A DNA stretch of 64,000 bases, taken from an uncultured Arthrobacter sp. (lineage in GTDB: Bacteria > Actinomycetota > Actinomycetes > Actinomycetales > Micrococcaceae). The position numbers were made by a program, and so were the translations under genes. The stretch spans positions 62,001 to 126,000 of the forward strand of contig NZ_CANLXP010000006.1 in assembly GCF_947495145.1 (NCBI RefSeq). Direction: 5' to 3'. Below the pieces are notes generated by a model. The model saw nothing but the letters and a program-made list of their open reading frames with translations, did no database searches and was not told where the DNA came from. This document shows, piece after piece, positions 36,085 to 45,416 of this stretch. Position 1 is the stretch's first letter, and each line of letters opens with the position of its first letter.

Positions 36085-36848
36085 CCACCTCAACCCTGAA
36101 CTTCCGCTCTGGTACTTCAGTCATGGTGGTGCGCGAGCTCCGCCGCACCGCCCGCAGTATCGACGGCCTCATCCTTTCCATCGTGCTACCGGCCATGATC
36201 CTGCTCTCTTTCGTGGTCATCTTCGGCGGTGCCATGAACACGGGGACCAAGTACGTGGATTACGTGGTGCCTGCCGTAATCGTGCTGTGTGCCGGGTACG
36301 GTGCGGCGAATACCGCGGTGGGAGTGGCGACCGACATGACCACCGGCACCATCGATCGCTTCCGCACGCTGCCCACCTACGGATCCGCCGTTCTTGCCGG
36401 GCACGTCATCACAAGCGTTCTGCGCAACTTCGTTTCCTCGGCGGTTGTAGTGGGCCTGTCCTTTGCGCTCGGCTTCCGGCCTGCAGGCGACGCAGCGGAC
36501 TGGCTGACGGCAATCGCCGTCCTGCTGGTGTTCGTCGTTGCGATGACCTGGATCGCCTGCCTGCTCGGCCTTCTACTCAGCCCCGAGGCGGCCAGCGGGT
36601 CCACGTTCCTGATGATCTTCCTGCCCTACATCAGCAGCGGATTCGTCCCCGTCAGCACCTTGCCGGAATGGATCCGGGGCTTCGCTGAACACCAGCCGCT
36701 CACCCCGGTCATCGAAGCCGTGCGGTCCAATCTCATGGGCAGTGCCGCGTCCGACGACGTCTGGCTGACGCTCGCCTGGTGGGTACCTCTCGGGGTGGCA
36801 GCCCACCTCGGCGCTGCAGTGCTGTTTCGACGAACGCGGAAGCGCTAG
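36081..36848 (+). CDS. ABC-2 type permease (DrrB-like)
   Basis: The 255-residue protein has six transmembrane helices and the DrrB-type EAA-like loop near DMTTGTIDRFRTLP. The stretch FLPYISSGFVPVSTLPEWIRGFAEHQPLTPV is very characteristic of daunorubicin-resistance-type permeases. Together with the ATPase it should export a hydrophobic drug or metabolite. The start at 36081 overlaps the ATPase stop, which fixes it. Confidence 0.9.
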   Translation: MTTSTLNFRSGTSVMVVRELRRTARSIDGLILSIVLPAMILLSFVVIFGGAMNTGTKYVDYVVPAVIVLCAGYGAANTAVGVATDMTTGTIDRFRTLPTYGSAVLAGHVITSVLRNFVSSAVVVGLSFALGFRPAGDAADWLTAIAVLLVFVVAMTWIACLLGLLLSPEAASGSTFLMIFLPYISSGFVPVSTLPEWIRGFAEHQPLTPVIEAVRSNLMGSAASDDVWLTLAWWVPLGVAAHLGAAVLFRRTRKR

Positions 36849-36854
36849 GTGAAG

Positions 36855-37661
36855 CTAGTGCCCCTCGACAATCTCCTCGTTGCGCGCAAACCTGCGGTTC
36901 CGCAGCACAGGCAGGAATTCGCGCACTTCCTCGATACGCTTCCGGCTCACCTCCGCCGTGACCACGCCCTGCTCCTCATCATTCAGGAAGCCCTGCGGAA
37001 CACCCATCGGGTCAAGGATGGCCGAGTGTCCGATGGTGTGCGTCGACGACGTTCCCGCCGCCGCGATCCACACCGTATTCTCGATGGCCCGCGCACGGAG
37101 CAGCGTCTCCCAGTGCTCAATCTTGTGGTCCCCCTTGAACCACGCCGCAGGCACCAGCACGACGTCGGCACCACGGTCCGCGAGCGCCCTCGCCTGCTCC
37201 GGAAAACGGAGGTCGTAGCAGGTCATCAACCCCACGTTCAGTGCACCGACCGGCACCACGGTGATCCCGCCGTCGCCCGGTTTGATGCGCTGCGATTCCG
37301 AGTAGCTGAACGCGTCGTAGAGGTGCAGTTTGCGGTAGGTGTCCACAATCCGACCGGTGGCGTCGATGAGCACCAGCGTGTTGTAGGGGCGTTCCTCGCC
37401 GCTGGACTCATACCCGCCGGCCACGACGGCGATCTTCAGCTCGGCGGCCAGGAAAGAGAGCTGCTGCACGAAAACGGACCAGCCCGCGTCCACAGCAGCG
37501 GCGAGCGTACCCTCGACCTTCCCGATCGAGAACATCGATTCCTCGGGAAAGACAATCAGCTCCGACCCGTCCTCCACAGCCTGGCCCGCGAGCTCCCGCA
37601 TGGTCGCAACATTGGCGGAGACGTCCGCGCCCGGCCTGAATTGTCCAACACTGATCTTCAT
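36855..37661 (-). CDS. Carbon-nitrogen hydrolase (nitrilase superfamily)
   Basis: The 268-residue protein has the complete nitrilase triad: Glu40 (FPEE), Lys111 (YRKLHLYD) and Cys148 (TCYDLRFPE). Such enzymes split amides such as deaminated glutathione or omega-amides; the exact substrate is not shown by sequence. The start at 37661 is chosen because AAGG is just upstream and the longer frame would add 24 non-conserved residues. It converges on the drug permease with a 6-bp gap. Confidence 0.88.
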   Translation of the reverse strand: MKISVGQFRPGADVSANVATMRELAGQAVEDGSELIVFPEESMFSIGKVEGTLAAAVDAGWSVFVQQLSFLAAELKIAVVAGGYESSGEERPYNTLVLIDATGRIVDTYRKLHLYDAFSYSESQRIKPGDGGITVVPVGALNVGLMTCYDLRFPEQARALADRGADVVLVPAAWFKGDHKIEHWETLLRARAIENTVWIAAAGTSSTHTIGHSAILDPMGVPQGFLNDEEQGVVTAEVSRKRIEEVREFLPVLRNRRFARNEEIVEGH

Positions 37662-37722
37662 CGCGGCCCTTTCGGGTAGAAATTGGGGCTGATTCAAGGG
37701 TACCGAAGAGTAGCGTGGCCCC

Positions 37723-38217
37723 ATGGGTATCACGAGAGATCAGCCGGGGCCAGGCCAGGAGTCGGTGTGGGACTACCCGCGCCCGCCCCGCGTCGAGAAC
37801 TATCCGGGCGTCGTCGTTCTCGAATTCGGAGGTCAGCAGATCGCGCGGACCGACCGCGCCCTGCGCGTGCTGGAGACGAGTCACCCGCCCGTTTTCTATG
37901 TGCCGGAGGCAGATTTTGCACCCGGCACCCTGCATAGGGTGGAGGGAACCACCTGGTGTGAGTTCAAGGGAGCTGCCACCTATTACGACGTCGTTGCCGG
38001 CTCAGCGCGCGCGGATCGGTCCGCCTGGACGTACCTTCAACCCACGGCCGGCTTTGAGCAGCTGGCCGGCACTATTGCCGTCTATCCGGGCCGGATGGAC
38101 CGTTGCCTCGTCGACAATGAGGAGGTCCAGGCCCAGCCGGGCGACTTTTACGGCGGCTGGATCACCTCGAAAGTGGTCGGTCCCTTCAAGGGCGCACCGG
38201 GAACCTGGGGCTGGTAG
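37723..38217 (+). CDS. DUF427 domain protein
   Basis: The 164-residue protein carries a DUF427 beta-rich domain. The motifs GQQIARTDRALRVLETSHPPVFYVP and YYDVVAG are typical of the family, which is of unknown function and common in actinobacteria. The C-terminal segment repeats the theme with AVYPGRMDRCLVDNEEV, seen in two-module members. It is divergent from the nitrilase gene and ends three bases before the convergent PLP enzyme gene. Confidence 0.85.
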   Translation: MGITRDQPGPGQESVWDYPRPPRVENYPGVVVLEFGGQQIARTDRALRVLETSHPPVFYVPEADFAPGTLHRVEGTTWCEFKGAATYYDVVAGSARADRSAWTYLQPTAGFEQLAGTIAVYPGRMDRCLVDNEEVQAQPGDFYGGWITSKVVGPFKGAPGTWGW

Positions 38218-38220
38218 CAC

Positions 38221-39333
38221 TCAAAACTGCGGATGCCATAGCTCGGTAGCATTGCCGTGCACTGCGAGCGCCGTCCGCCACCGGTCAAACACCGAGCACG
38301 GGTGGGAAATGCCCAGGTCAACCGTGTCGCCCACCTGAAGGGATCCGGAGTTCTCCACCACCGCGTGGTGATCGAAAAGCCGCACGACGACGCCGGTCGG
38401 CTCAGCCAGCGTACTGCCGTCCCGGTGATGCGCCACCAGGGTGGGCAGACCGGCGTCGTACGCTAACTCCCGCTTCCCGGCGCCCAGGATCGCCTGCCCC
38501 TCTTCCGGCACGGAAAGTACGACGGCGCGCACCACCGCGGCGGCCCGCAGACCCGGCAGCGGGGAGACGTCCGCGTAGGTGCCGTGGTCGTGAATGACAT
38601 AGCAACCGGAGCGCAGAACGTTGAGGGACCCTTCCGGGAGAAACCCGGCAGCCCGGTCCTGGAAGGCTGAGCCTCCCACCGAGAAGAGCGGCTGCTCAAC
38701 CTCGAACCGGTCTCGCAGCGTAGCGAAGACCTCCATCGCCGTCCGGCAGTGTGCGTCGATCACCGCCAGGTTCTCGGGTGTTCGAACGTTGGGCGCGATT
38801 CCCTCGTAGGCGCTGATACCCGCGAGGCGGAGGCCACGGGAATCCCGCACTGCGGCAGCTAGAGCGGGAGCATCCTGGGCATACCGGATACCGGTGCGCC
38901 CGCTCGGGATTCCGACGTCGAGCAGCACGAACAGCTGTCGGTCCGTGTCTTCGAATCCGTGCGCGAGAGCTGAGACGGCAGCCGAGGAGTCAGCCAGGCA
39001 GTACACCTCGAGTGAGGGATTGAACTCCACCAGCCGGCGGAGTTCCGAGACCAGCGGCGGGAAAACCACCTCGTTGGCGATGAGGATCCGCCGGGCGCCC
39101 CACCCAACGGCGTGAGCTGCCTGCGCCGGCGTCGCGACCGTTACTCCCCAGGAACCGGGGAGCTGCCGGTGGATTATTTCGCGGGTCATCGTTGTTTTGA
39201 TGTGTGGAGCCAAAACCATTGAGTGTTTCGCCGCCCACTGTTCCTTGAGCGCGATGTTGGCCTCGATCGCATTCACATCAAGCAGCAGTTGCGGAAGACT
39301 GGTCAGGTGCAGGTCGGCGCTGAAGGTCGGCAT
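38221..39333 (-). CDS. PLP-dependent D-threonine aldolase / D-serine dehydratase-like protein
   Basis: The protein (about 370 residues from the ATG at 39333) has an alanine-racemase-type N-terminal barrel, with the PLP lysine in APHIKTTM (Lys46), and a C-terminal D-serine dehydratase-like domain. SHPCSVFDRW near the end supplies the His-x-Cys metal pair of the DSD1/D-threonine aldolase family. Substrates are D-3-hydroxy amino acids. Starts at 39342, 39357 or 39387 are also possible; TAGGA is best spaced for 39333. Confidence 0.82.
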   Translation of the reverse strand: MPTFSADLHLTSLPQLLLDVNAIEANIALKEQWAAKHSMVLAPHIKTTMTREIIHRQLPGSWGVTVATPAQAAHAVGWGARRILIANEVVFPPLVSELRRLVEFNPSLEVYCLADSSAAVSALAHGFEDTDRQLFVLLDVGIPSGRTGIRYAQDAPALAAAVRDSRGLRLAGISAYEGIAPNVRTPENLAVIDAHCRTAMEVFATLRDRFEVEQPLFSVGGSAFQDRAAGFLPEGSLNVLRSGCYVIHDHGTYADVSPLPGLRAAAVVRAVVLSVPEEGQAILGAGKRELAYDAGLPTLVAHHRDGSTLAEPTGVVVRLFDHHAVVENSGSLQVGDTVDLGISHPCSVFDRWRTALAVHGNATELWHPQF

Positions 39334-39434
39334 CTTGCGCATCCTACCGTCCAGCATCCACTCAGCCGATGCCGAGCCGACACACATCGACGGTTGCTAG
39401 AGTTTCACGTCGGTAATCAACATGAGGAGAGTCC

Positions 39435-40172
39435 GTGAAGAAGAAGTTGCTTTTGAGCGTTGTCCTGGCGGGCTCGCTCGCCTTCGCGACTGGCTGCGCC
39501 GGTAACACCGAGGCAGAGCCTGCACCGAGCGAAAGTGCAGCGAGCGCCCCGGCCGAAGCCCCCACCCCTGACCTTGAAGGGGTTCCCGAGGTCGTCGCCA
39601 CCGTCAACGGTACCGAGATCACCAAGGAAGAATTCACTACCTCCTATGAGGGTGCCTTTCAGCAGATGTCCATGCAGTCCCAGGTAACCGGGCAGGAAGT
39701 CGACCAGGAACAGCTGAAGACGCAGACGCTCGACAATCTCATCGGCAATAAGCTCCTCATTCAGGAAGCTGACAATCGTGGGATCGAGGCCAGCGAGGAA
39801 GCGGTCACCGCAACAACGGATGAGCTGGTTGCATCAAACCAGTTTGCCTCTGCCGACGAGCTCTTCGCGGCGCTTGAAGAGGAGCAGGGCATCACGAAGG
39901 AGGACGCCACCTCGCAGATCGAGCAGCAGGTCCGTCTTGACGCACTGCTCGCGGAGGAAAGCGGAGACACCGCGCCTACCGAGGAGGAACTGAAGGCCGC
40001 TTACGAGGAGGCCAAGGCGTCCGGCGCAGCCGCGCAGGGTGGGGAGATTCCGCCGTACGAGGAAGTGAAGCCCCAGCTGGAGCAGCAGGTCAAGGACCAG
40101 AAGAAGTCCGAAGCGGCACTCGCTCTGGTGGAGAAGCTGCGTGGAGAGGCCGACGTCGTCAGCAATCTCTAA
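39435..40172 (+). CDS. SurA N-terminal domain lipoprotein (peptidyl-prolyl isomerase-like chaperone)
   Basis: The 245-residue protein starts at GTG after GGAGAG, has a lipobox (AFATGC), a Pro/Ala/Glu-rich linker and then a SurA_N-type helical chaperone domain (VVATVNGTEITKEEF, LDNLIGNKLLIQEAD). A PrsA-type protein would have a parvulin domain between the helical parts. Here it is missing, so the protein should bind unfolded exported proteins but not isomerise prolines. Confidence 0.82.
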   Translation: MKKKLLLSVVLAGSLAFATGCAGNTEAEPAPSESAASAPAEAPTPDLEGVPEVVATVNGTEITKEEFTTSYEGAFQQMSMQSQVTGQEVDQEQLKTQTLDNLIGNKLLIQEADNRGIEASEEAVTATTDELVASNQFASADELFAALEEEQGITKEDATSQIEQQVRLDALLAEESGDTAPTEEELKAAYEEAKASGAAAQGGEIPPYEEVKPQLEQQVKDQKKSEAALALVEKLRGEADVVSNL

Positions 40173-40179
40173 CACTCCC

Positions 40180-40239
40180 ATCGACCGGGTGGAAATAACG
40201 TCTGCGAGCGCAGAACTACGGTATTTCCACCCGGTCGAT
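40180..40239. terminator. Long nested hairpin after the SurA-like gene
   Basis: Arms 40180-40197 and 40222-40239 are perfectly complementary over 18 bp. A second hairpin TCTGC-GAGC-GCAGA (40201-40214) sits inside. It starts 8 bp after the stop codon, so it ends the SurA-like gene transcript. The absence of a U-run is notable. Confidence 0.65.
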
Positions 40240-40259
40240 ACCGAGCGGAGTAACAAAAA

Positions 40260-40290
40260 TGGCCAGGTCCCCGCAGTGGGAACCTGGCCA
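40260..40290 (-). terminator. Intrinsic terminator of purA
   Basis: Read on the minus strand, a 9-bp stem (plus TGGCCAGGT 40260-40268 with ACCTGGCCA 40282-40290) is followed by TTTTTGTT. This is a standard Rho-independent terminator, 15 bp past the purA stop. Confidence 0.85.
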
Positions 40291-40305
40291 AACTTATAAG
40301 TGGAG

Positions 40306-41595
40306 CTAACCGCCGATCAGGTCGTTGATCACGATCGTCTGGTCGCGGTCCGGACCGACGCCAATGGCCGAGAACCGGGCGCCGGATATCTTCTCGAGCG
40401 CCCGCACATACGCCTGGGCGTTCTCCGGCAGGTCCTCGATGGTCCGCGCACCCGTGATGTCCTCGGTCCAGCCGGCGAAGTACTCGAAGATCGGCTTGGC
40501 GTGGTGGAACTCGGTCTGCGTCATGGGCATTTCATCGTGACGGACGCCGTCGACGTCGTAGGCCACGCACACCGGAATCTGCTCAATCCCGGTCAGAACA
40601 TCGAGCTTGGTCACGAAGTAATCCGTGAACCCGTTAACGCGCGCCGCATGGCGGGCCAGCACGGCGTCATACCAGCCGCAGCGGCGCGGCCGGCCGGTGT
40701 TCACGCCGAACTCGCCGCCGGTCTTTTGCAGGTAGATGCCCATGTCATCGAACAACTCGGTGGGGAACGGCCCCGCGCCCACCCGAGTGGTGTACGCCTT
40801 AATGATGCCGACGGCGCGGCTGATGCGGGTGGGCCCGATGCCCGAACCCACGGAGGCTCCGCCCGCGGTCGGGTTCGATGACGTAACGAACGGGTAGGTG
40901 CCGTGGTCCACGTCGAGGAAGGTGGCCTGGCCGCCCTCCATGAGGACCACCTTGCCGGCGTCGAGCGCTTCGTTGAGCACGTACGTGGAGTCAATGACCA
41001 GCGGGCGCAGCCGGTCGGCGAAGGATACGAAGTACTGGACGATCTCCTCGACCTCGACATCGCGCCGGTTGTACACCTTCAGCAGGAGTTCGTTCTTTTG
41101 CTTCAGCGAACCCTCCACCTTCTGGCGAAGGATCGACTCGTCAAAGACGTCCTGTACCCGGATGCCGAGGCGCGCGACCTTGTCCATGTACGCCGGACCG
41201 ATGCCGCGGCCGGTAGTTCCGATGGCGCGCTTGCCGAGGAAGCGTTCGGTGACCTTGTCGAGGACCTGGTGGTACGGCGCAACGAGGTGTGCGTTGGCGG
41301 AAACGCGCAGCTTCGAGGTGTCAGCGCCGCGTGCCTCCAGTCCGTCGATCTCCTGGAACAGCGCCTCGAGATTGATGACGCAGCCGTTGCCGATGATCGG
41401 CACCGCATTGGGGCTGAGAATGCCGGCGGGAAGGAGCTTGAGCTCGTACTTCTCTCCGCCGACGACGACGGTGTGCCCGGCGTTGTTGCCACCGTTCGGC
41501 TTCACGACGTAGTCAACGCGCCCGCCGAGCAGGTCTGTGGCCTTGCCTTTGCCTTCATCGCCCCACTGGGCTCCGACAATCACGATTGCTGGCAT
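40306..41595 (-). CDS. purA: Adenylosuccinate synthetase
   Basis: The 429-residue enzyme joins IMP and aspartate with GTP to make adenylosuccinate in AMP synthesis. The P-loop-like [11 protein letters not shown] at the N-terminus, [22 protein letters not shown] and the C-terminal [10 protein letters not shown]... region (here [14 protein letters not shown]) match PurA throughout. The start is at 41595, preceded by GGAGGAT; the 44-codon open frame upstream is not conserved. A canonical terminator follows. Confidence 0.96.
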   Translation of the reverse strand: MPAIVIVGAQWGDEGKGKATDLLGGRVDYVVKPNGGNNAGHTVVVGGEKYELKLLPAGILSPNAVPIIGNGCVINLEALFQEIDGLEARGADTSKLRVSANAHLVAPYHQVLDKVTERFLGKRAIGTTGRGIGPAYMDKVARLGIRVQDVFDESILRQKVEGSLKQKNELLLKVYNRRDVEVEEIVQYFVSFADRLRPLVIDSTYVLNEALDAGKVVLMEGGQATFLDVDHGTYPFVTSSNPTAGGASVGSGIGPTRISRAVGIIKAYTTRVGAGPFPTELFDDMGIYLQKTGGEFGVNTGRPRRCGWYDAVLARHAARVNGFTDYFVTKLDVLTGIEQIPVCVAYDVDGVRHDEMPMTQTEFHHAKPIFEYFAGWTEDITGARTIEDLPENAQAYVRALEKISGARFSAIGVGPDRDQTIVINDLIGG

Positions 41596-41754
41596 GGGAT
41601 CCTCCCCCATTGTTTGGCGGCAACAGGTGCGCGCCGCGTGCCGCGCGAAAAGGTGCCGCCGTGCATGAGAACGCCCCAAGGCTTCAATCTGATTCACAGG
41701 AGGAAGTCCGGGGCTCTTACCACCCAAGTTTAGCGGACAACGGAAACCGGGATG

Positions 41755-42323
41755 CTAGAAGAGATCGGAGCTGTTGATGAACCCGACTACCATCGCCGTC
41801 CACCAGCACGTCTGGGATAGTGCGAGGCAGATCAGCAGGTGAACCCGCATCCCTCCCGGCACGTCGCCGAACCGGGTTCCCGCCGGCATCGAGTTGAGCC
41901 GGCGCATGCAGGGGATGAGGAGGATCCCGTTGAGCATCAGCACCAGAACCGCTGAGACTTTGATAACGGTCAGTGGATTGTCCATGGCCGGATTGATCAG
42001 GGCACCGGTGACGAGCAGCCCGGCCAGTCCACCCCAGATGATGGGCATGGCGGCAGACTCTATCCGGCTGGTCTCGACCAGCTTCCGCCGGGAGATCAGC
42101 CACAGGTAACCACCCAGTCCACCAGCAGCACAGCACCGAACGCCGCGACCAGCGAGATGGTGTGAACAATCAGCGCGATCTTCGCGACTCCGGCGTCGAC
42201 TTCGAGCGCTGCGCCGATTGAGACAGACAGTATCCAGGCTGCCGTGGCACCGACGGCATAAAGCGCGATGCGCGGCGGGGAATAGGACGTACGCAGCTCA
42301 ACACGGGGTAGGGCGGAACTCAT
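41755..42323 (-). pseudogene. Membrane protein gene broken by a single-base frameshift
   Basis: The N-terminal part (75 residues from 42323, ending at a stop at 42096) and the C-terminal part (to 41755) are in different frames but read as one protein. After VLLVDW the first frame stops after VVTCG. The other frame continues as YLWLISRRKLVETSRI and then MPIIWGGLAGLLVTGAL. Adding one base near 42110-42115 restores a protein of about 190 residues with 5-6 hydrophobic helices. Either the gene has decayed or there is a sequence error or programmed slip in this G/C run. I do not recognise the family. Confidence 0.6.
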
Positions 42324-42524
42324 GGTCTTCAGCTTCTCTTGGAGGCGACCGGGTCGCGGCGGAGGTAGAGGTAAGGGTGTCTCCGACTCCTTTCACGTCG
42401 GCCCCCAACAGTGAACTGAGGACTGCATTTCACGCCCGCCGCGGCTCCCCCAACAAGGACAATTGCCTCTGCCAACCGTCGAGGCTGCTGGTGCCGCAAG
42501 CGCCGTGCGCGGTAGCGTTCGGCC

Positions 42525-43382
42525 ATGTTGGATTCCCAGCCTCGCGCCCGCATCGGCATCTCCGGTTGGCGGTATGCCCCCTGGCGGAAGTCCTTCTACC
42601 CGACCGGCCTTCCGCAGCGCCTCGAGCTTGAATACGCCGCGTCGCAGCTCGACACCATCGAAATCAATGGAACCTTCTACTCCCTCCAGCACCGGGACAG
42701 CTTTGTCCGCTGGCGCGACACCGTGCCGGACGGCTTCCGGTTCTCCGTCAAGGGCCCCCGGTACATCACCCACATGCTCGGACTGCGCAACGCGGAAACC
42801 GCGCTCGCGAACTTCTTCGCCTCCGGCGTCCTCGCCCTCGGTGAGAAGCTGGGCCCGGTTCTCTGGCAGCTGCCTGCCACCCGCCGCTTCGATCCGGAGC
42901 TCCTGGACACCTTCTTTTCCCAGCTACCCAGAACGACGACGGCGGCCGCCTCGCTCGCCCGCGGCCACGACGAGCGCCTCAAGGACCGCGATTGGATCAC
43001 CACCGACGCCGATCGGCCGATTCAGCACGTGCTCGAGCCGCGGCACGAGAGTTTCGGGAGCGAGGAAAGCCTCGAAGTATTGCGGCGTCACGGCGTCGGG
43101 CTGGTGGTGGCCGACTCGGCCGAGAAGTGGCCGCAGTTCCGGGAGGTGACCGGCGGCGTCGTCTATGTGCGGTTGCACGGCAGCACCGAGCTCTACACCA
43201 GCGGCTACACGGATCCGGAGCTGGACGAGTGGGCGGCCCTATGCGAGGGCTGGCTGTCCGGGCGCACGTGCCCGGACGGGCGCGGCCGCGAGGTCTACGT
43301 GTACTTCGACAACGATGTGAAGGTCCACGCCCCATTCAACGCCATCGGCTTGGCGGAGCGGCTGGGGAGGAAAAGCGTCTAG
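42525..43382 (+). CDS. DUF72 domain protein
   Basis: The 285-residue protein has the DUF72 TIM-barrel markers IGISGWRYAPWRKSFYP at the N-terminus, EINGTFYSLQ, FSVKGPRYITH and the C-terminal YVYFDNDVKVHAPFNA. The family is widespread, has conserved acidic residues and is of unknown function; nuclease and sugar roles have been proposed. The gene has its own leader and stands alone on the plus strand. Confidence 0.9.
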   Translation: MLDSQPRARIGISGWRYAPWRKSFYPTGLPQRLELEYAASQLDTIEINGTFYSLQHRDSFVRWRDTVPDGFRFSVKGPRYITHMLGLRNAETALANFFASGVLALGEKLGPVLWQLPATRRFDPELLDTFFSQLPRTTTAAASLARGHDERLKDRDWITTDADRPIQHVLEPRHESFGSEESLEVLRRHGVGLVVADSAEKWPQFREVTGGVVYVRLHGSTELYTSGYTDPELDEWAALCEGWLSGRTCPDGRGREVYVYFDNDVKVHAPFNAIGLAERLGRKSV

Positions 43383-43475
43383 GCTGGGATGATCAGCACG
43401 CTTGTCATCCCAGACCTCATGCTTCCTACTGATCGGTGCTGCTGGGTCGTTAATTGAATTTGCTCTGGAGGTACG

Positions 43476-44249
43476 TTGAACGGGCAAGTGCAGATCGAGA
43501 TGACGTCTACGGCCTTGTCTGAGGCGAAGCTGAGCCTTGAGGATCTATGGATCCGTTACTACGGGCTTGGTGGAGGCATCTCGACGTTCGAGGTTCAAAG
43601 CTATTTGAAGGGCCTACTGTCATTGCCGCCTCTTGAGCGGAACCTGCTTGCCCAAGCCGCAAACGAGCTACTTGAGCTGACGACGGTGCAGACCCGTGTG
43701 CCGATTGATGCAGAGAACGACGCCCCAAAGGGGGACCCACTGCGCCCGCTCGGCGCGGCAGGAGCCTTCCTGTTCAGCGCCGACGAGCAGGAAGGCGAAC
43801 GCTTGGCGGCGTTGGACCGTACCCGCTTACTGGACTCCATCCCGGAGACCCGGTTTGATCGGTATACGCAGCAGGCCAAGGCCCACTTCAAGGTCAGCTC
43901 GTCAATCATCGCTTTGCTCGATGACCGGCGCTTATTCCTCAAATCGGTGCTCGGCGCAATTGAGCAGAATCTGCCGCATGAGATCACTTTCTGCAACACG
44001 ACGGTCCGCAACGCAGGCCCGCTCATCATCAAGGATGCACTCAAGGACGAGAGATTCCGCGAGAACCCACTCGTGCTTGGAGAGCCGTTCATCCGCTTCT
44101 ACGCCGGATGTCCCTTGAGGGGACCCGGAGGATGGACGGTGGGCACATTGTGCGTCATCGACCAGAACCCACGCGACTTTTCCGTCGAGGACGGGCGGTT
44201 TCTGATGAGTCTTGCCCGCCTCGTCGAAGCGGAGATTATCGACCCCTGA
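43476..44249 (+). CDS. GAF domain sensor protein
   Basis: The 257-residue protein has an N-terminal helical module of about 75 residues (LEDLWIRYYGLGGGISTFEVQSYL...), which often precedes GAF domains in Arthrobacter-like proteins, as far as I recall. A GAF domain from about residue 115 has SSIIALLDDRRLFLKSVLG, FCNTTVRN and the final VGTLCVID. It has no output domain. TTG at 43476 follows GGAG at 5 nt; an ATG at 43500 is the alternative. It converges on a GAF-ANTAR gene, so the two may act together. Confidence 0.82.
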   Translation: MNGQVQIEMTSTALSEAKLSLEDLWIRYYGLGGGISTFEVQSYLKGLLSLPPLERNLLAQAANELLELTTVQTRVPIDAENDAPKGDPLRPLGAAGAFLFSADEQEGERLAALDRTRLLDSIPETRFDRYTQQAKAHFKVSSSIIALLDDRRLFLKSVLGAIEQNLPHEITFCNTTVRNAGPLIIKDALKDERFRENPLVLGEPFIRFYAGCPLRGPGGWTVGTLCVIDQNPRDFSVEDGRFLMSLARLVEAEIIDP

Positions 44250-44289
44250 CCCCAGCGCCTATCCCATGGCGATACCGGTTCGGGTCGGG

Positions 44290-45042
44290 CTAGGTGAAAT
44301 GGGTCTGGATGGGGGCGGACTGACTTATCGATGACAGGATCTGCGTTGCGAGGTCTCTGAGCTTGATGTTCCGCGCAGACGATGCCCGGCGCAGGATGGC
44401 AATTGCCTCCTCCTGGCCGCACCGGTTCTGCGCCATGACCGCCCCCACCGCCATATCGATGGCGGTTCGTGATTCCATCGCTATCTGGCGGTGATGCGCC
44501 TCATCGGTTAGGTGAGCAATGCGTACCGCCAGCTGCAGTGACCGGGACGCCTCCCGTGCAAATCCCTCAGCGACCGCGATGCCCTTGTCGTCGAAGATGT
44601 TGGGCTTGGTGGAGTAGAAGTCGAGCCCTGCGCTGGCGCCTTTATCGAGCTTGATGGGTATCCCAAGGGCGGAGCGAATTCCGTGTGCTGCGATCGCTTC
44701 CCTGTATTCGGGGAAGCGAGATTCAGTCAGGAAGTCAGGGATATTCACGGTATAGCCCTCCCGTGCGGCACGCAGGCACGGGCCGTCGTCGAAGCCGTAC
44801 TGGACCTCATCCATGAGCTGCGCTTCTTCACTGCTACTGGCCACTGTCACCATCGATTGTGGCCGCAGAAGGGTCACCCCGCAGAACACCTCGCCGTGTG
44901 AGCCGGTGAAGGATTTCGCCGCCACGTCGGCCATGCCCGCAAGGAACATCTGGACGTCGTCGCTTTCCAGAACCTTGTCCTGGAGCATGGCGACCACGCT
45001 GTCCTGCTCAACTTCGTGAGCTAATTCCTGTTCATCCGGCAT
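44290..45042 (-). CDS. GAF and ANTAR domain RNA-binding antiterminator
   Basis: The 250-residue protein has a GAF-type sensor (residues ~20-165; FCGVTLLRP, YGFDDGPCLRAAREG) and a C-terminal ANTAR domain (from HRQIAMESRTAIDMAVGAVMAQNRCGQEEAIAIL). ANTAR proteins bind paired hairpins in mRNA and prevent termination. The start at 45042 gives the best domain border, but the ribosome site is poor and a GTG at 45108 is possible. An AT-rich leader of more than 300 bp separates it from the divergent membrane gene. Confidence 0.87.
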   Translation of the reverse strand: MPDEQELAHEVEQDSVVAMLQDKVLESDDVQMFLAGMADVAAKSFTGSHGEVFCGVTLLRPQSMVTVASSSEEAQLMDEVQYGFDDGPCLRAAREGYTVNIPDFLTESRFPEYREAIAAHGIRSALGIPIKLDKGASAGLDFYSTKPNIFDDKGIAVAEGFAREASRSLQLAVRIAHLTDEAHHRQIAMESRTAIDMAVGAVMAQNRCGQEEAIAILRRASSARNIKLRDLATQILSSISQSAPIQTHFT

Positions 45043-45416
45043 AAAGGCGCGCGACCGTTCTACTGTCTTGCAGCGAAAGTCGCCGCATCGTAAGTGAGTG
45101 CTCCGCACTCGTAATCAAAGTGAAACACATTGATAAAACTTGTTCATATCAATCCACCACGTGACCAAGAGAACCGCTGCCTCGCTGGTTTCATGCACCA
45201 ACCTTCGAAGTTTCCTAGGCGCCCGTCTCATGCAGCAACCGGGGCCGGCCTAATGCTATTGAACGGCCGTCTCCGTATCGGAGTGTCAGATTCATGAGGC
45301 TGCCTAGTAATAAGCATGCTTCCCATTGAGGGATGTTTGTGCTTACCGTTAGATCACACAGGGTCGGTGTGGGGGCCGTCGAAGCCTGAAAATGTTCACT
45401 CAATCTGGAGGCATTC
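45043..45416. other. AT-rich intergenic region between the GAF-ANTAR gene and the stress cluster
   Basis: This 374-bp region contains three short palindromes: GAGTGC-TCC-GCACTC at 45096-45110, TTGATA/TATCAA at 45130-45152 and AAGCATGCTT at about 45317. It must hold promoters for both flanking genes. I see no clear ANTAR-type pair of hexaloop hairpins, no clear GTTT/GGGTA SigB promoter and no convincing small gene. Confidence 0.45.

Noticed and set aside
41717-42169. 150-residue frame overlapping the split membrane gene
   Set aside because: It is in a third frame, hydrophilic and Arg/Ser-rich, and does not continue either half of the membrane protein.
45043-45416. ANTAR target hairpins or SigB promoter ahead of the stress cluster
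   Set aside because: The palindromes do not have the paired hexaloop pattern, and no GTTT...GGGTA with right spacing is present.
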